From positions 1,054,001 to 1,118,000 of the forward strand of contig NZ_CP115841.1 in the NCBI RefSeq assembly GCF_013318015.2: a DNA stretch of 64,000 nt, in the 5' to 3' direction. Each line of letters opens with the position of its first letter. The first letter of the stretch is position 1. Made by a program: the position numbers and the translations under genes. Source of the stretch: Agrobacterium tumefaciens (GTDB lineage: Bacteria; Pseudomonadota; Alphaproteobacteria; Rhizobiales; Rhizobiaceae). Positions 1 to 11,061 of this stretch are shown in pieces. The notes beneath the pieces were generated by a model. It ran no database searches and had not been told where the DNA came from. It saw only the letters and a program-made list of their open reading frames with translations.

Positions 1-1151
1 TCTGGAGCCGTTGGCGTACGGATCGCGAGCGGCTGTTCATCGGGCGCAAGCCCGCATGGCTGAAGGTGGCGGAAATGATGGGCGCGGTCATTGGCGGCGT
101 TATCACGACGTCGCTGATCGGGGGCCTTTCGACGGCGATCTATTCAGCCGAACATTTTCACCGTGTCACCACCTATGGACTGTTCGCCAATCTGGCTGCA
201 ATGCCGCTCATGTCGCTGATCGTCATGCCATTCGCTCTTATCGCCATGCTGCTGATGCCCTTCGGGCTCGATGCGCCGTTCCTGAAGATCATGGGTTATG
301 GCATGGCACTCGTCATCGAGGTTGCAAACGAGGTGGCCTCCTGGGGCGGCAGCGCAGCGACTGGGCGTCCGCATGGCTGGTTTATCGGTTTGGCTTCGGT
401 GGGTTTCCTGCTGCTGACATTGCTGCGCAGCCGGCTTGCGCTTCTTGGCATCCCGTTTCTGCTCTTGGCCTTCGGTGTGTCGGCAGTTACGGCCTATCGT
501 GATCTGCCGGATCTATTGATTCACGAGGACGGCGAATTGGTGGCACTCCTGGAGGACGGCAAGGTCTCAACCACAAAAGCCCGTCCGCAGGGCTTCGTTT
601 ACGACCAGTGGCAAAGGGCGCTGCTGCTGCCGGAAAAAACCGTGCCGCCGGGTTTTATAAATGGTGAGAGCATGGCAAATACTGCTGGTTCTGACTCGAG
701 ATCGAAACTGTCGCCCGAAGACATGGCTGTGGTGGTACGCGAGATGACGGCGGCGCTCAAAGACGCCAAAGCTGGCGTCTTCACCTGCAGGAAAGACATA
801 TGGTGCGTAGCGAGCGCCGCGAGCGGAGAATGGATCGTCGTTCTGGAAGATGGCCGCTTCGCCGGAAAAGCCTGCGATATTGCCGATATCGTCGTTGTTT
901 CCCGCAGAACCTCTTTTTCGCAGTGCCGCTCGGGTGCACTCCTGCTCAGCCGTGACATCTTGCGGCGTCTCGGTTCTGTGGAAATAGATTTTGCTGACAA
1001 GAGGGAGGAGGGTGTGGCGAGCGGGCTGCGCGCCGCAATCGCCGGAACGGACAGGCCCTGGAGCCAGCACCGTCATTACGACTGGAAAAGCGGACGTTTC
1101 GACCGTGATCTGCCGCAGCCCATCATCCGGCTGCTGGCGGCGTCGCAATGA
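1..1151 (+). CDS. comEC: ComEC/Rec2 family protein, C-terminal part (5' end outside window)
   Basis: The reading frame is open from the left edge (first full codon at 3) to the TGA at 1149-1151, giving 382 visible residues. The first third holds several hydrophobic helices of the ComEC competence domain, including a G-V-I-T-T-S-L-I-G-G stretch and an A-N-L-A-A-M-P segment. Another hydrophobic block follows, then a soluble tail with a C-R-K-D-I-W-C pair. ComEC forms the inner-membrane channel for single-stranded DNA uptake. The tail lacks an obvious metal-binding beta-lactamase motif, as I would expect of rhizobial homologues. ComEC next to lexA is the order I know from Rhizobiaceae. Whether this strain is transformable cannot be read from the sequence. 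Confidence 0.85.
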   Translation, partial: WSRWRTDRERLFIGRKPAWLKVAEMMGAVIGGVITTSLIGGLSTAIYSAEHFHRVTTYGLFANLAAMPLMSLIVMPFALIAMLLMPFGLDAPFLKIMGYGMALVIEVANEVASWGGSAATGRPHGWFIGLASVGFLLLTLLRSRLALLGIPFLLLAFGVSAVTAYRDLPDLLIHEDGELVALLEDGKVSTTKARPQGFVYDQWQRALLLPEKTVPPGFINGESMANTAGSDSRSKLSPEDMAVVVREMTAALKDAKAGVFTCRKDIWCVASAASGEWIVVLEDGRFAGKACDIADIVVVSRRTSFSQCRSGALLLSRDILRRLGSVEIDFADKREEGVASGLRAAIAGTDRPWSQHRHYDWKSGRFDRDLPQPIIRLLAASQ

Positions 1152-1167
1152 CTGCCGCCAGCATTGA

Positions 1168-1851
1168 TCATCGGGCCTTGGCGCGCAAATCTTCAGTCAA
1201 TTCGCCGATCTCGCCAACTTCCTCTTCATGATCAGCGTCGCGCCAGCTCTCCTTCAAACCGGCCTCGTACCATTCTTGCATGGCAGGCAGGGCGAGCAGC
1301 CGGTCGCAATAGGCTTTCGCTGCCGGCGAAAGATCCGCGCTGCCATAGGTCTGGAAACGGAATGCAACCGGGCAGAAGAAAGCATCGACCGCCGTGAACT
1401 TCTGACCGGCAAGATATGGCCCGCCGAATTTTGTAAGACCCTCGCTCCACAACGCATCGATCCGCTTTATATCGGCCTTAAGCCCGGCATCGCCGCCCCT
1501 GGGTTTGACCCGAATGCCCACCGACATGGGATAGAGATTGCGCAGCGAGGAAAAGCCGGCATGCATCTCACTCGCGGCCGAACGCGACCAGGCCCTCGCA
1601 TGCTTGTCGCTTGCCCAGACACCCTGGTGTCTTTCGGCAAGATATTCGACGATCGAAAGCGTTTCCCAAACCGTCATACCCTCGTCGACCAGGCAGGGCA
1701 CCTTGCCCGTCGGCGAAAAGGAGGAGAAGGAGACGCCTTCGCCGAACGGAATGAGCTTTTCATCAAAGGCGATACCGAGCGTGCGCATCAATACCCATGG
1801 CCGCAGCGACCATGAAGAATAGTTCTTGTTGGCTATATAAAGATCGTACAT
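1168..1851 (-). CDS. Glutathione S-transferase family protein
   Basis: This is a 227-residue protein of usual GST length. Its N-terminal thioredoxin-fold half has the N-Y-S-S-W-S-L-R-P motif of the zeta-like/YfcF group, the cis-proline V-P-C-L near residue 52, and the glutathione-binding E-T-L-S-I. The C-terminal half is helical. I chose the ATG at 1851 over a longer frame reaching 1893 because GGGAG lies about 8 bases upstream and family similarity begins at M-Y-D-L-Y. It probably conjugates or isomerises glutathione adducts in the cytosol, but the substrate is unknown. It lies tail to tail with comEC, 16 bases apart. Confidence 0.9.
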   Translation of the reverse strand: MYDLYIANKNYSSWSLRPWVLMRTLGIAFDEKLIPFGEGVSFSSFSPTGKVPCLVDEGMTVWETLSIVEYLAERHQGVWASDKHARAWSRSAASEMHAGFSSLRNLYPMSVGIRVKPRGGDAGLKADIKRIDALWSEGLTKFGGPYLAGQKFTAVDAFFCPVAFRFQTYGSADLSPAAKAYCDRLLALPAMQEWYEAGLKESWRDADHEEEVGEIGELTEDLRAKAR

Positions 1852-1984
1852 GGCGTATCTCCCGGATATGACGCGTATTTCTACACCTGCCAAGCGTTCA
1901 CGGAATATCGAAAATTATCCATGGCTCCCATAAACGCCGTTGATGAATGGTGATGTGGGGTCGCCGAGAGCGCGCCTCGCGATA

Positions 1985-2002
1985 AGTCACCCTTTGGTGA
2001 CT
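1985..2002. promoter_or_regulatory. Perfect inverted repeat, operator-like
   Basis: AGTCACC and GGTGACT face each other across a CTTT spacer. The repeat is symmetric, has no T-run after it, and lies about 135 bases upstream of the GST start. It looks more like a dimeric-repressor site (HxlR or MarR type) than a terminator. No such regulator is encoded next to it. Confidence 0.35.
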
Positions 2003-2232
2003 ACTAAAAACTGACTGCGCAAAACGACAGAACAACGTCGCTAAAAAACAGCGGATGGGATCGCTTCGACAATTACAGCGAGCAGCCCATTCGCCACCAC
2101 GCCTGTAGCGAAACCGAAGCATCTTTATGGAGCAGGAACTCAGTTTAGAAAGGGCAACGCGCATAGGCTGAATGGCGCATATCCTCGTGCACCCGCAAAA
2201 GCACGCCACGTTTGGAAACAGCCAAACCCGAT

Positions 2233-2261
2233 ATAGGCGCCATCTTCACGATGACGCCTAT
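2233..2261. terminator. Hairpin downstream of lexA, weak terminator candidate
   Basis: ATAGGCG-C-CATC pairs with GATG-A-CGCCTAT around a five-base loop, so the stem is 12 pairs with one mismatch. It begins about 30 bases beyond the lexA stop on the minus strand. No clear U-run follows, so it may instead be a 3' end stabiliser. Confidence 0.35.
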
Positions 2262-2291
2262 TGTAAAGCGAATACGTTCGGTTCGATAAGA

Positions 2292-3014
2292 TCAATGGTA
2301 GCGGCGGATCAGCCCAACCAGCTTGCCCTGAATTTTCACCCGGTCGGGCCCGAAGATACGGGTCTCATAGGCTGGGTTTGCCGCCTCGAGCGCAATGGAG
2401 GCTCCCTTGCGGCGAAAGCGCTTCAGCGTGGCTTCCTCGTCATCCACCAGAGCCACAACGATATCCCCGGGATTGGCGGTGTTGCCGTTGCGGATGATGA
2501 CTGTGTCGCCGTCGAAAATGCCGGCCTCGATCATCGAATCACCCTTGACCTCAAGCGCGTAATGTTCGCCCGTGCCAAGCATGTCTACTGGCACTGCCAC
2601 ATCATGGGTGTTGTTCTGGATGGCGGAAATTGGCACGCCCGCGGCGATGCGGCCCATGACCGGCACGGTGACAGCCCCGCCCAGATCGTTGGCCGGCGTC
2701 TTGGGGGCAGGGGCCGGTTCCGGCGTTTTGGGTTTGCCAAGGCTGCCTTCGATAACGCTTGGCGAAAAGCCGCGCTGCGGCCTTGCGCCCGGCGTATAAG
2801 CCTCGGGCAGTTTGATGACTTCCAGCGCCCGAGCTCTATTCGGTAGCCGACGAATGAACCCGCGCTCTTCGAGAGCGGTTATCAGGCGGTGGATGCCGGA
2901 TTTCGAAGCAAGATCGAGTGCGTCCTTCATTTCATCGAAGGAGGGCGGCACGCCGGACTCTTTCATTCGTTCATGAATGAAGAGAAGCAATTCCTGCTGT
3001 TTGCGCGTGAGCAT
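2292..3014 (-). CDS. lexA: LexA repressor (SOS regulon)
   Basis: This is a 240-residue LexA of the usual alphaproteobacterial length. The N-terminal winged helix covers roughly residues 1-65. A proline/alanine-rich linker (about 93-115) leads to the S24 peptidase-fold domain. Residues for self-cleavage are visible: the Ala125-Gly126 scissile bond in R-I-A-A-G-V, Ser160 in G-D-S-M, and Lys198 in T-L-K-R-F. LexA represses SOS genes as a dimer and cleaves itself when stimulated by RecA filaments. A GTTC-N7-GTTC box lies 64 bases upstream of the start, consistent with autoregulation. Confidence 0.97.
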   Translation of the reverse strand: MLTRKQQELLLFIHERMKESGVPPSFDEMKDALDLASKSGIHRLITALEERGFIRRLPNRARALEVIKLPEAYTPGARPQRGFSPSVIEGSLGKPKTPEPAPAPKTPANDLGGAVTVPVMGRIAAGVPISAIQNNTHDVAVPVDMLGTGEHYALEVKGDSMIEAGIFDGDTVIIRNGNTANPGDIVVALVDDEEATLKRFRRKGASIALEAANPAYETRIFGPDRVKIQGKLVGLIRRYH

Positions 3015-3077
3015 GAGGAAAACACCCTTTAGAATCGTAGTGGAAGTCGCGAAACAAATACAGAACGAACACTATAT

Positions 3078-3092
3078 GTTCCATATGTGTTC
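3078..3092. promoter_or_regulatory. LexA-binding site (SOS box) of lexA
   Basis: GTTC-CATATGT-GTTC matches the direct-repeat LexA box of Alphaproteobacteria. It sits between lexA and the oppositely oriented glyoxalase-like gene, at the expected distance from the lexA start. Two adjoining GAAC words at 3063-3070 add partial half-sites. Confidence 0.85.
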
Positions 3093-3225
3093 TGCAATCC
3101 CCTAAAATTTCGTGAAGGTGCCATCTGTTGCTGTGATGATTTGCCTCATAGGACGCAATTGTGCTTTTGTGCGGTCAAAACCGTCCCGGCATGCTCCGGG
3201 CGGAAGGCCAGCAGGATACATTTTC

Positions 3226-4107
3226 ATGACGAAACCCTATAGCGTTGACCATCTCGTTTTGCCCGTGGAAGTCATAGGCGTCGCCGTGAAGCGCCTCGTC
3301 AGTCTTGGCTTTACGGTTGCGCCGGAGGCTCTGCATCCTTTCGGCACCCAAAATGCCTGCGTATTTTTCGCCGATGGCACCTATCTGGAGCCGCTCGCAA
3401 TTGCTGATCCGGCTAAATATAATACGTCAATAGAGAGGGGTGATGTGTTCACCGGCAGGGACGTGGCTTTCCGGCAACGGGACGGGCAGGAGGGTTTTTC
3501 GGCTCTTGTCGCCAGAACTGAAGACGCCTTGGTTGACCATGAGCGGTTTCGGGCAGCCGGCCTTTCGGCGGGCGATGTTTTCGAGTTTTCGCGGCCTGTT
3601 CGGATGCCGGATGGCTCGCAAGGCGAGGCGGCGTTCCGGCTGGCTTTTGCGGCAAGCGGGGCGGCCGCGGATTTCTTTTTGTTCAGTTGTCAACGGCTTC
3701 AAGCCCTTCCGGGCGATCGCACCATGCTGGAGCGCCACGCCAATGGTGTCACCGGCCTCAGTGAAATCGTCCTGTTTTCCGGCGGCGACATGAAGGTGGC
3801 GGGCCTGATCGAGACGGTGTTTGGCTGTGAAGGCAAATGGTCTCCGGGCGGTGATATGGTTTTCGCGACCGGCAATGCCAGCATCAGATTGACCGGAAAA
3901 CCGCCTTTCGGCGGGCAGGCCCTGAATGCTCAGGATGGCAACGAAGGCGGATTGCGCGGCGCGGGCATCGTCTTTTCGTCACACGATCTTGCCGTGACAG
4001 AGGCGGTGCTTGCTGCTAATGGCGTGTCCTGCGCAAAAGCGGACGGCCGTCTGGTGGTGCCCGCGGCACCCGGTCAGGGCGTTGCCTTCGCCTTCGAGGA
4101 AAAATGA
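3226..4107 (+). CDS. VOC/glyoxalase-like domain protein
   Basis: The protein has 293 residues. The opening S-V-D-H-L-V-L-P-V is typical of the Glyoxalase_3 type of the VOC superfamily, in which the early His usually binds metal. Y-L-E-P-L closes the first beta-alpha-beta unit, and a second, more diverged half follows. I placed the start at the ATG at 3226, behind AGGA, rather than at an upstream in-frame GTG or ATG, because the domain starts there. Its stop overlaps kdsA (ATGATGA), so the two are probably cotranscribed. The substrate is unknown. Confidence 0.85.
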   Translation: MTKPYSVDHLVLPVEVIGVAVKRLVSLGFTVAPEALHPFGTQNACVFFADGTYLEPLAIADPAKYNTSIERGDVFTGRDVAFRQRDGQEGFSALVARTEDALVDHERFRAAGLSAGDVFEFSRPVRMPDGSQGEAAFRLAFAASGAAADFFLFSCQRLQALPGDRTMLERHANGVTGLSEIVLFSGGDMKVAGLIETVFGCEGKWSPGGDMVFATGNASIRLTGKPPFGGQALNAQDGNEGGLRGAGIVFSSHDLAVTEAVLAANGVSCAKADGRLVVPAAPGQGVAFAFEEK

Positions 4108-4952
4108 TGAGCGTTACGAACAATCTTAAAGTCACCGCCGGCGATGGCGCCAGCAAGGTTTCCTTCTCGAATACCGAGCGGTTTTCGCTGATTGCCGGCC
4201 CCTGCCAGATGGAAAGCCGCGAACATGCCTTCATGATCGCTGGCGTCCTGAAGGAGCTTTGCGACAAGCTGGGAATAGGGCTTGTCTACAAGTCCTCTTT
4301 CGACAAGGCGAACCGCACTTCGCTTTCCGGAAAACGCGGCATCGGCCTGGATAACGCGATGCAGGTTTTTGCCGATCTCAAGAAGGAATTCGGTTTTCCT
4401 GTTCTGACCGACATCCACACGGAAGAGCAATGCGCCATCGTTTCCGAGGTAGTGGACGTGCTGCAGATCCCGGCGTTCCTCAGCCGCCAGACCGATCTTC
4501 TCGTTGCCGCCGCCAAGACCGGCCGCGTCATCAACGTCAAGAAAGGCCAGTTTCTGGCGCCTTGGGACATGAAGAACGTGCTTGCCAAGCTCAATGAGAG
4601 CGGCAATCCGAATGTGATGTTGTGCGAGCGCGGCGCGTCCTTCGGTTACAACACGCTGGTTTCCGACATGCGCTCTTTGCCGATCATGGCAGCGCTCGGC
4701 GCACCTGTCGTGTTCGATGCCACCCATTCGGTGCAGCAGCCGGGCGGGCAGGGCGGCTCCACAGGTGGCCAGCGCGAATTCGTCGAGACGTTGGCGCGTG
4801 CGGCCGTTGCGGTTGGCGTGGCCGGCCTCTTCATCGAGACGCATGAGGATCCGGACAATGCGCCGTCAGACGGCCCTAACATGGTCCATCTGAAGGACAT
4901 GCCGAAAATGCTCGAAAAGCTTCTGGCTTTCGACGCGATTACGAAAGCCTGA
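4104..4952 (+). CDS. kdsA: 3-deoxy-8-phosphooctulonate (KDO-8-P) synthase
   Basis: KdsA condenses phosphoenolpyruvate with arabinose 5-phosphate to KDO 8-phosphate for the lipopolysaccharide inner core. The 282-residue protein is full length and shows [18 protein letters not shown] and [11 protein letters not shown]. Cys34 in A-G-P-C is the residue that marks the metal-dependent class of KDO-8-P synthases, where E. coli has Asn. The start overlaps the preceding gene by four bases. Eno follows after a 147-base gap, as in other rhizobia. Confidence 0.97.
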   Translation: MMSVTNNLKVTAGDGASKVSFSNTERFSLIAGPCQMESREHAFMIAGVLKELCDKLGIGLVYKSSFDKANRTSLSGKRGIGLDNAMQVFADLKKEFGFPVLTDIHTEEQCAIVSEVVDVLQIPAFLSRQTDLLVAAAKTGRVINVKKGQFLAPWDMKNVLAKLNESGNPNVMLCERGASFGYNTLVSDMRSLPIMAALGAPVVFDATHSVQQPGGQGGSTGGQREFVETLARAAVAVGVAGLFIETHEDPDNAPSDGPNMVHLKDMPKMLEKLLAFDAITKA

Positions 4953-5036
4953 TCGGCTGACCGTGACGGCGGGCACTTTTGTGCCAATCGATTTTAATGG
5001 CGGGCGGGCCGTTTCCGCTGCCCACCGTCATTGTAA

Positions 5037-6374
<1,338 letters not shown>

Positions 6375-6588
6375 TCCGCGTTCGGGTTTCGCGATATGGC
6401 CCGCCGCCTGGCGGGTCAGTCTCAGGGATGGGCGGTTTATCCGCACTGCTCACTCCCGAGTTGATCTGGGGTTCAGTCAGGCCAGGTCCCTGGGTTGAAA
6501 GGGCTCTTTTCACGGCGAAGACGCGCTGTGGCTTGATGCCGGATCACGCTCGGCATAACGAACTCTCTCTGATATCGTCGTCATTATT
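6375..6588. other. Untranslated stretch after eno
   Basis: No credible gene is seen. A small perfect hairpin, CCCGCC-gcct-GGCGGG at 6400-6415, has no U-run. It resembles the stem of the true terminator further downstream. Confidence 0.4.
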
Positions 6589-6612
6589 AGCCCGCCTCTG
6601 GCGGGCTTTTTT
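6589..6612 (+). terminator. Rho-independent terminator downstream of eno
   Basis: GCCCGCC-TCT-GGCGGGC is followed by six T residues, a textbook intrinsic terminator. Confidence 0.85.
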
Positions 6613-6710
6613 GCGTCTATCAGTCGCGCGGAATTTAAGGTCAACGGATAGTTAAACAATCCGCATTAGTCTCGAGACTCACATTATGCGTTTTAAGGCT
6701 TCTCTCCGGC

Positions 6711-7028
6711 ATGTGGACCAGACATCATAAAAAGAGACGATTCGGCCGTTTGATCGTTCCGGCCATTACGATCGCTTTTCTTTCCTATTTCGGGTATCAT
6801 TCCATCCACGGCGACTTCGGCCTTCAGGCGACGGAGCGGCTGGAGCGGCAGCGTATTGCCAGAACGGCAGAGCTTGCCAAGCTGACGCAGGCGCGCGTTG
6901 CGCTGGAGCGGCAGGTCGAATTATTGAGCGACGGTTCTCTCGAACGTGACATGATTGACGAGATTTCCCGTTATCAGTTGAATATGTCCCGTACGGACGA
7001 AATTGTCATCATGAATACCTACTTCTAA
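6711..7028 (+). CDS. ftsB: Septum formation initiator FtsB/DivIC family protein
   Basis: This 105-residue protein has a short basic cytoplasmic N-terminus (H-H-K-K-R-R), one transmembrane helix at about residues 14-28, and a coiled coil at about 38-75 rich in Leu, Glu and Gln. It ends with the R-D-M-I-D-E-I-S-R-Y-Q-L-N region characteristic of FtsB. FtsB joins FtsL and FtsQ in the periplasm to activate septal peptidoglycan synthesis. It lies between eno and pdhA, where I expect it in rhizobia. A hairpin terminator candidate follows at 7091-7126. Confidence 0.88.
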   Translation: MWTRHHKKRRFGRLIVPAITIAFLSYFGYHSIHGDFGLQATERLERQRIARTAELAKLTQARVALERQVELLSDGSLERDMIDEISRYQLNMSRTDEIVIMNTYF

Positions 7029-7090
7029 TTAACCGAAATCAAGTTAATTAATGATTTGTGATTTATTCACAGCACTTTAGCATGAATATG

Positions 7091-7126
7091 TGCCATGCGT
7101 TTAAAGCATTGCTGCATGGCATTTTC
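7091..7126 (+). terminator. Probable terminator between ftsB and pdhA
   Basis: TGCCATGC pairs with GCATGGCA across a 15-base loop and is followed by TTTTC. The stem is perfect but the loop is large. It would separate ftsB from the pdh operon, whose promoter must then lie within 7029-7170. Confidence 0.5.
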
Positions 7127-7181
7127 TTGCATATGGTACGCGCCAATCTATCCATTCAAACGACAACTCAGGGAGGGATGA

Positions 7182-8225
7182 ATGGCGCCGCGAAAAACCG
7201 CGTCCGTATCCGGCCGAAAGACAACGGCAAAGGCTGCAGGCGAATTCACCGGTAAGAACAGCCCGGACTTTTCGAAGGAAGAAGAGCTTCACGCCTATCG
7301 TGAGATGCTTCTCATCCGTCGCTTCGAGGAAAAGGCCGGCCAGCTTTACGGCATGGGCTTCATCGGTGGTTTCTGTCACCTCTACATCGGTCAGGAAGCC
7401 GTTGTTGTCGGCATGCAGATGTCTCAGAAGGAAGGCGATCAGGTCATCACCGCTTACCGTGACCACGGCCATATGTTGGCTCTGGGCATGAGCGCGCGTG
7501 GCGTCATGGCCGAATTGACCGGTCGCAAGGGCGGCCTGTCGAAGGGCAAGGGCGGCTCGATGCACATGTTCTCCAAGGAGAAACATTTCTACGGCGGCCA
7601 CGGCATCGTCGGTGCGCAGGTTTCGCTCGGAACCGGTCTTGCCTTCGCCAATAAATATCGCGGCAACGACAATGTCTCCGTGACCTATTTCGGTGACGGC
7701 GCCGCCAACCAGGGTCAGGTCTACGAGAGCTTCAACATGGCCGCTCTCTGGAAACTGCCGATCATCTATATCGTTGAAAACAACCGTTACGCCATGGGCA
7801 CCTCGACCGCCCGCGCCACCGCACAGTCGAACTATTCGCTGCGCGGCCAGTCCTTCGGCATTCCCGGCATCCAGGTGGATGGCATGGATGTGCGCGCCGT
7901 AAAGGCCGCCGCCGATCAGGCGCTGGAACATTGCCGCTCGGGCAAGGGTCCGATCATTCTGGAAATGCTGACCTACCGTTACCGTGGTCACTCCATGTCC
8001 GACCCGGCGAAATACCGTTCGAAAGACGAAGTGCAGAAGATGCGCTCCGAACATGACCCGATCGAGCAGGTCAAGGCACGGCTTCTGGAGCAGGGCTGGG
8101 CAAGCGAAGACGAGTTGAAGGCCATCGACAAGGATGTCCGTGATATTGTCGCCGATAGCGCAGACTTCGCCCAGAACGACCCAGAGCCGGATGTATCCGA
8201 GCTCTACACCGACATTCTGCTCTGA
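7182..8225 (+). CDS. pdhA: Pyruvate dehydrogenase E1 component, alpha subunit
   Basis: PdhA is the thiamine-diphosphate-binding half of the alpha2beta2 E1 enzyme that decarboxylates pyruvate. The 347-residue protein starts with a basic Ala/Lys-rich leader. It has the ThDP motif G-D-G-A-A-N-Q-G ending at E-N-N and the [10 protein letters not shown] loop that is phosphorylated in mitochondrial homologues. GGGAGGG lies just upstream of the ATG. It is the first gene of pdhA-pdhB-pdhC, with 17 and 14 bases between genes. Confidence 0.97.
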   Translation: MAPRKTASVSGRKTTAKAAGEFTGKNSPDFSKEEELHAYREMLLIRRFEEKAGQLYGMGFIGGFCHLYIGQEAVVVGMQMSQKEGDQVITAYRDHGHMLALGMSARGVMAELTGRKGGLSKGKGGSMHMFSKEKHFYGGHGIVGAQVSLGTGLAFANKYRGNDNVSVTYFGDGAANQGQVYESFNMAALWKLPIIYIVENNRYAMGTSTARATAQSNYSLRGQSFGIPGIQVDGMDVRAVKAAADQALEHCRSGKGPIILEMLTYRYRGHSMSDPAKYRSKDEVQKMRSEHDPIEQVKARLLEQGWASEDELKAIDKDVRDIVADSADFAQNDPEPDVSELYTDILL

Positions 8226-8242
8226 TCGGGAAAGGGAAACCC

Positions 8243-9664
8243 ATGCCAGTAGAAATTCTTATGCCCGCCCTTTCCCCGACCATGGAGGAAGGCACGCTTT
8301 CCAAATGGCTTAAAAAGGAAGGCGACAAGGTCACATCCGGCGACGTGATTGCCGAGATCGAGACCGACAAGGCGACCATGGAAGTGGAAGCTGTGGATGA
8401 AGGTGTTATCGGCAAGCTGCTGATCGACGCCGGCACCGAAGGCGTCAAGGTCAACACGCCGATCGCCGTTCTCATCCAGGAAGGCGAAAGCGCTGCCGAC
8501 ATTTCTTCTTCTGCCAAGAAGGAAGAGCCGAAGGCTGAAGCTGCAAATTCCGATTCGGATGCCGCAGGCGGCAAGACCCGCGAAGCATCCGAGGAGCCGA
8601 GCGCTGCCAAGGAAGCCGCAAAGGTTCCGGCAGCACCTAAGATCGAAGTCGCTGCCGATCCGGATATTCCTGAAGGCACGGAAATGGTGATGACGACGGT
8701 GCGTGAAGCGCTGCGCGACGCCATGGCCGAAGAAATGCGCGCCGACGAAAAAGTCTTCGTCATGGGTGAGGAAGTCGCCGAATATCAGGGCGCTTACAAG
8801 ATTACCCAAGGCCTGTTGCAGGAATTCGGCGAGCGCCGCGTCATCGACACCCCGATCACCGAGCACGGTTTTGCCGGTATCGGCGTCGGTGCGGCAATGA
8901 CGGGCCTGCGGCCCATCGTCGAATTCATGACCTTCAACTTCGCCATGCAGGCGATCGACCAGATCGTCAACTCGGCTGCGAAGACGCTTTACATGTCGGG
9001 CGGCCAGATGGGTGCGCCGATGGTGTTCCGTGGCCCCTCGGGTGCTGCTGCCCGCGTTGGCGCTCAGCATTCGCAATGTTACGCCGCATGGTACAGCCAT
9101 ATTCCGGGCCTCAAGGTCGTCATGCCCTACACGGCAGCGGACGCCAAGGGTCTCCTGAAGGCAGCCATCCGCGATCCGAATCCGGTCATCTTCCTTGAGA
9201 ATGAAATTCTCTACGGCCAGAGCTTCGAAGTGCCGAAGCTCGACGATTTCGTGCTGCCGATCGGCAAGGCGCGCATTCACCGCAAGGGCAAGGATGCGAC
9301 GATCGTTTCCTTCGGCATCGGCATGACCTACGCAATCAAGGCGGTTGCGGAACTCGAAAAGCTCGGCATCGACGTCGAACTGATCGACCTTCGCACCATC
9401 CGTCCGATGGATCTGCCCACCGTCATCGAATCGGTCAAGAAGACCGGTCGTCTGGTCACCGTCGAGGAAGGCTTCCCGCAGTCATCGGTTGGTGACTTCA
9501 TCGCCAATCAGGTCATGCGTGCCGCTTTCGACTATCTCGATGCGCCGATCCTGACGATTGCCGGCAAAGACGTTCCGATGCCTTACGCGGCAAACCTCGA
9601 AAAGCTGGCTTTGCCGAACGTCGATGAAGTCGTTCAGGCTGTCAAAACCGTCTGCTACAAGTAA
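8243..9664 (+). CDS. pdhB: Pyruvate dehydrogenase E1 component, beta subunit, with N-terminal lipoyl domain
   Basis: The 473-residue protein is about 140 residues longer than a plain E1 beta. Residues 1-78 form a biotinyl/lipoyl domain with the lipoylation site Lys43 in E-T-D-K-A-T-M-E-V. An Ala/Glu/Lys-rich linker (about 85-135) leads to the transketolase-like beta domain with [10 protein letters not shown] and a C-terminal transketolase domain. A lipoyl domain on E1 beta is an established rhizobial and alphaproteobacterial feature. The domain is nearly the same as that of the neighbouring E2, which implies duplication and fusion. Confidence 0.97.
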   Translation: MPVEILMPALSPTMEEGTLSKWLKKEGDKVTSGDVIAEIETDKATMEVEAVDEGVIGKLLIDAGTEGVKVNTPIAVLIQEGESAADISSSAKKEEPKAEAANSDSDAAGGKTREASEEPSAAKEAAKVPAAPKIEVAADPDIPEGTEMVMTTVREALRDAMAEEMRADEKVFVMGEEVAEYQGAYKITQGLLQEFGERRVIDTPITEHGFAGIGVGAAMTGLRPIVEFMTFNFAMQAIDQIVNSAAKTLYMSGGQMGAPMVFRGPSGAAARVGAQHSQCYAAWYSHIPGLKVVMPYTAADAKGLLKAAIRDPNPVIFLENEILYGQSFEVPKLDDFVLPIGKARIHRKGKDATIVSFGIGMTYAIKAVAELEKLGIDVELIDLRTIRPMDLPTVIESVKKTGRLVTVEEGFPQSSVGDFIANQVMRAAFDYLDAPILTIAGKDVPMPYAANLEKLALPNVDEVVQAVKTVCYK

Positions 9665-9678
9665 GGGGAGGCGTTTCG

Positions 9679-11049
9679 ATGCCGATAAACATCACCATGC
9701 CTGCCCTTTCTCCCACCATGGAAGAGGGCAATCTGGCCAAGTGGCTGGTCAAGGAAGGCGACAAGGTCGCACCCGGTGACGTGATCGCCGAGATCGAGAC
9801 CGACAAGGCAACCATGGAAGTGGAAGCCGTCGATGAGGGCACGGTCGCCAAGCTCGTGGTTCCCGCAGGCACGGAAGCGGTCAAGGTCAACGCCCTGATC
9901 GCTATCCTCGCCGCCGATGGCGAGGATGTGGCTGAGGCAGCAAAGGGCGGCAATGCTGCTCCTGCCGCGTCCCAGGCCAAAGCCGAGGCTCCGAAGCAAG
10001 AAGCTGCAAAGGCCGAAGCGCCAAAGGAAGAAGCTGTCCCAGCCAAGGCTGAAAAGCCAGTTGCCGACCAGTCCTCCGCACCTTCCACCCCGGCCCCGGT
10101 TGCAAAATCCGGCGAGCGCATCTTCGCTTCGCCGCTTGCCCGTCGTCTCGCCAAGGAAGCCGGTCTCGACCTCACGGCCGTGTCCGGTTCCGGCCCGCAT
10201 GGCCGTATCGTCAAGACTGACGTGGAAAAGGCTGCCGCTTCTGGTGGTGCGAAGGCTGCTCCTGCCGCCGCAGCATCCGCAGGCGCACCAGCTGCCGCAC
10301 TTGCCAAGGGCCCGTCCGAAGAAGCTGTTCTCAAGCTGTTCGAACCCGGTTCTTACGAACTGGTGCCGCATGACGGCATGCGCAAGGTCATCGCCAAGCG
10401 TCTGGTCGAATCCAAGCAGACCGTTCCGCATTTCTACGTTTCCGTGGATTGCGAACTGGATACGCTTCTGGCGCTGCGCGCCCAGCTCAACGCCGCCGCT
10501 CCCGAAAAGGACGGCAAGCCCGCCTACAAGCTTTCGGTCAACGACATGGTCATCAAGGCGCTGGCTCTCGCGCTGCGCGATGTGCCTGATGCCAACGTCT
10601 CCTGGACGGAAAGCAACATGGTCAAGCACAAGCATTCGGATGTCGGCGTTGCCGTTTCCATTCCGGGTGGCCTGATCACGCCGATCATCCGCAAGGCGGA
10701 AGAGAAGTCGCTCTCCACCATCTCCAACGAGATGAAGGACTACGGCAAGCGCGCCAAGGAGCGCAAGCTGAAGCCCGAGGAGTATCAGGGCGGCACGACG
10801 GCCGTGTCCAACATGGGCATGATGGGCGTCAAGAGCTTCTCCGCCGTCATCAACCCGCCGCACGCCACCATTCTGGCAGTCGGCGCGGGTGAAGAACGCG
10901 CTGTCGTGAAGAACGGCGAGATCAAGATCGCCAATGTCATGACGGTTACGCTCTCCACCGACCATCGTTGCGTCGATGGCGCGCTCGGAGCCGAGCTGAT
11001 CGGTGCCTTCAAGCGCTACATCGAAAACCCGATGGGCATGCTGGTTTGA
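9679..11049 (+). CDS. pdhC: Pyruvate dehydrogenase E2, dihydrolipoamide acetyltransferase
   Basis: The 456-residue E2 core transfers the acetyl group to CoA. It has one lipoyl domain (1-78, Lys43 in E-T-D-K-A), an Ala/Lys/Glu/Pro-rich swinging linker, and a peripheral subunit-binding domain at about 150-185 (A-S-P-L-A-R-R-L-A-K-E). The catalytic domain carries the active-site S-T-D-H-R-C-V-D-G-A near its end. It follows pdhB by 14 bases. An SGNH hydrolase gene starts 12 bases later and separates it from lpdA. Confidence 0.97.
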   Translation: MPINITMPALSPTMEEGNLAKWLVKEGDKVAPGDVIAEIETDKATMEVEAVDEGTVAKLVVPAGTEAVKVNALIAILAADGEDVAEAAKGGNAAPAASQAKAEAPKQEAAKAEAPKEEAVPAKAEKPVADQSSAPSTPAPVAKSGERIFASPLARRLAKEAGLDLTAVSGSGPHGRIVKTDVEKAAASGGAKAAPAAAASAGAPAAALAKGPSEEAVLKLFEPGSYELVPHDGMRKVIAKRLVESKQTVPHFYVSVDCELDTLLALRAQLNAAAPEKDGKPAYKLSVNDMVIKALALALRDVPDANVSWTESNMVKHKHSDVGVAVSIPGGLITPIIRKAEEKSLSTISNEMKDYGKRAKERKLKPEEYQGGTTAVSNMGMMGVKSFSAVINPPHATILAVGAGEERAVVKNGEIKIANVMTVTLSTDHRCVDGALGAELIGAFKRYIENPMGMLV

Positions 11050-11061
11050 TCGGAGAGTGAG

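Larger units (their letters stand above)
1852..2291. other. Intergenic region between GST and lexA, no gene seen
   Basis: About 440 bases hold no convincing ORF or RNA gene. Two palindromes stand out, at 1985-2002 and 2233-2261, and are listed separately. The frames open here have no start with a ribosome-binding site and no recognisable protein similarity. Confidence 0.6.

Noticed and set aside
6400..6415. Small hairpin after eno as terminator
   Set aside because: The six-pair stem has no U-run, and a much better terminator lies at 6589-6612.
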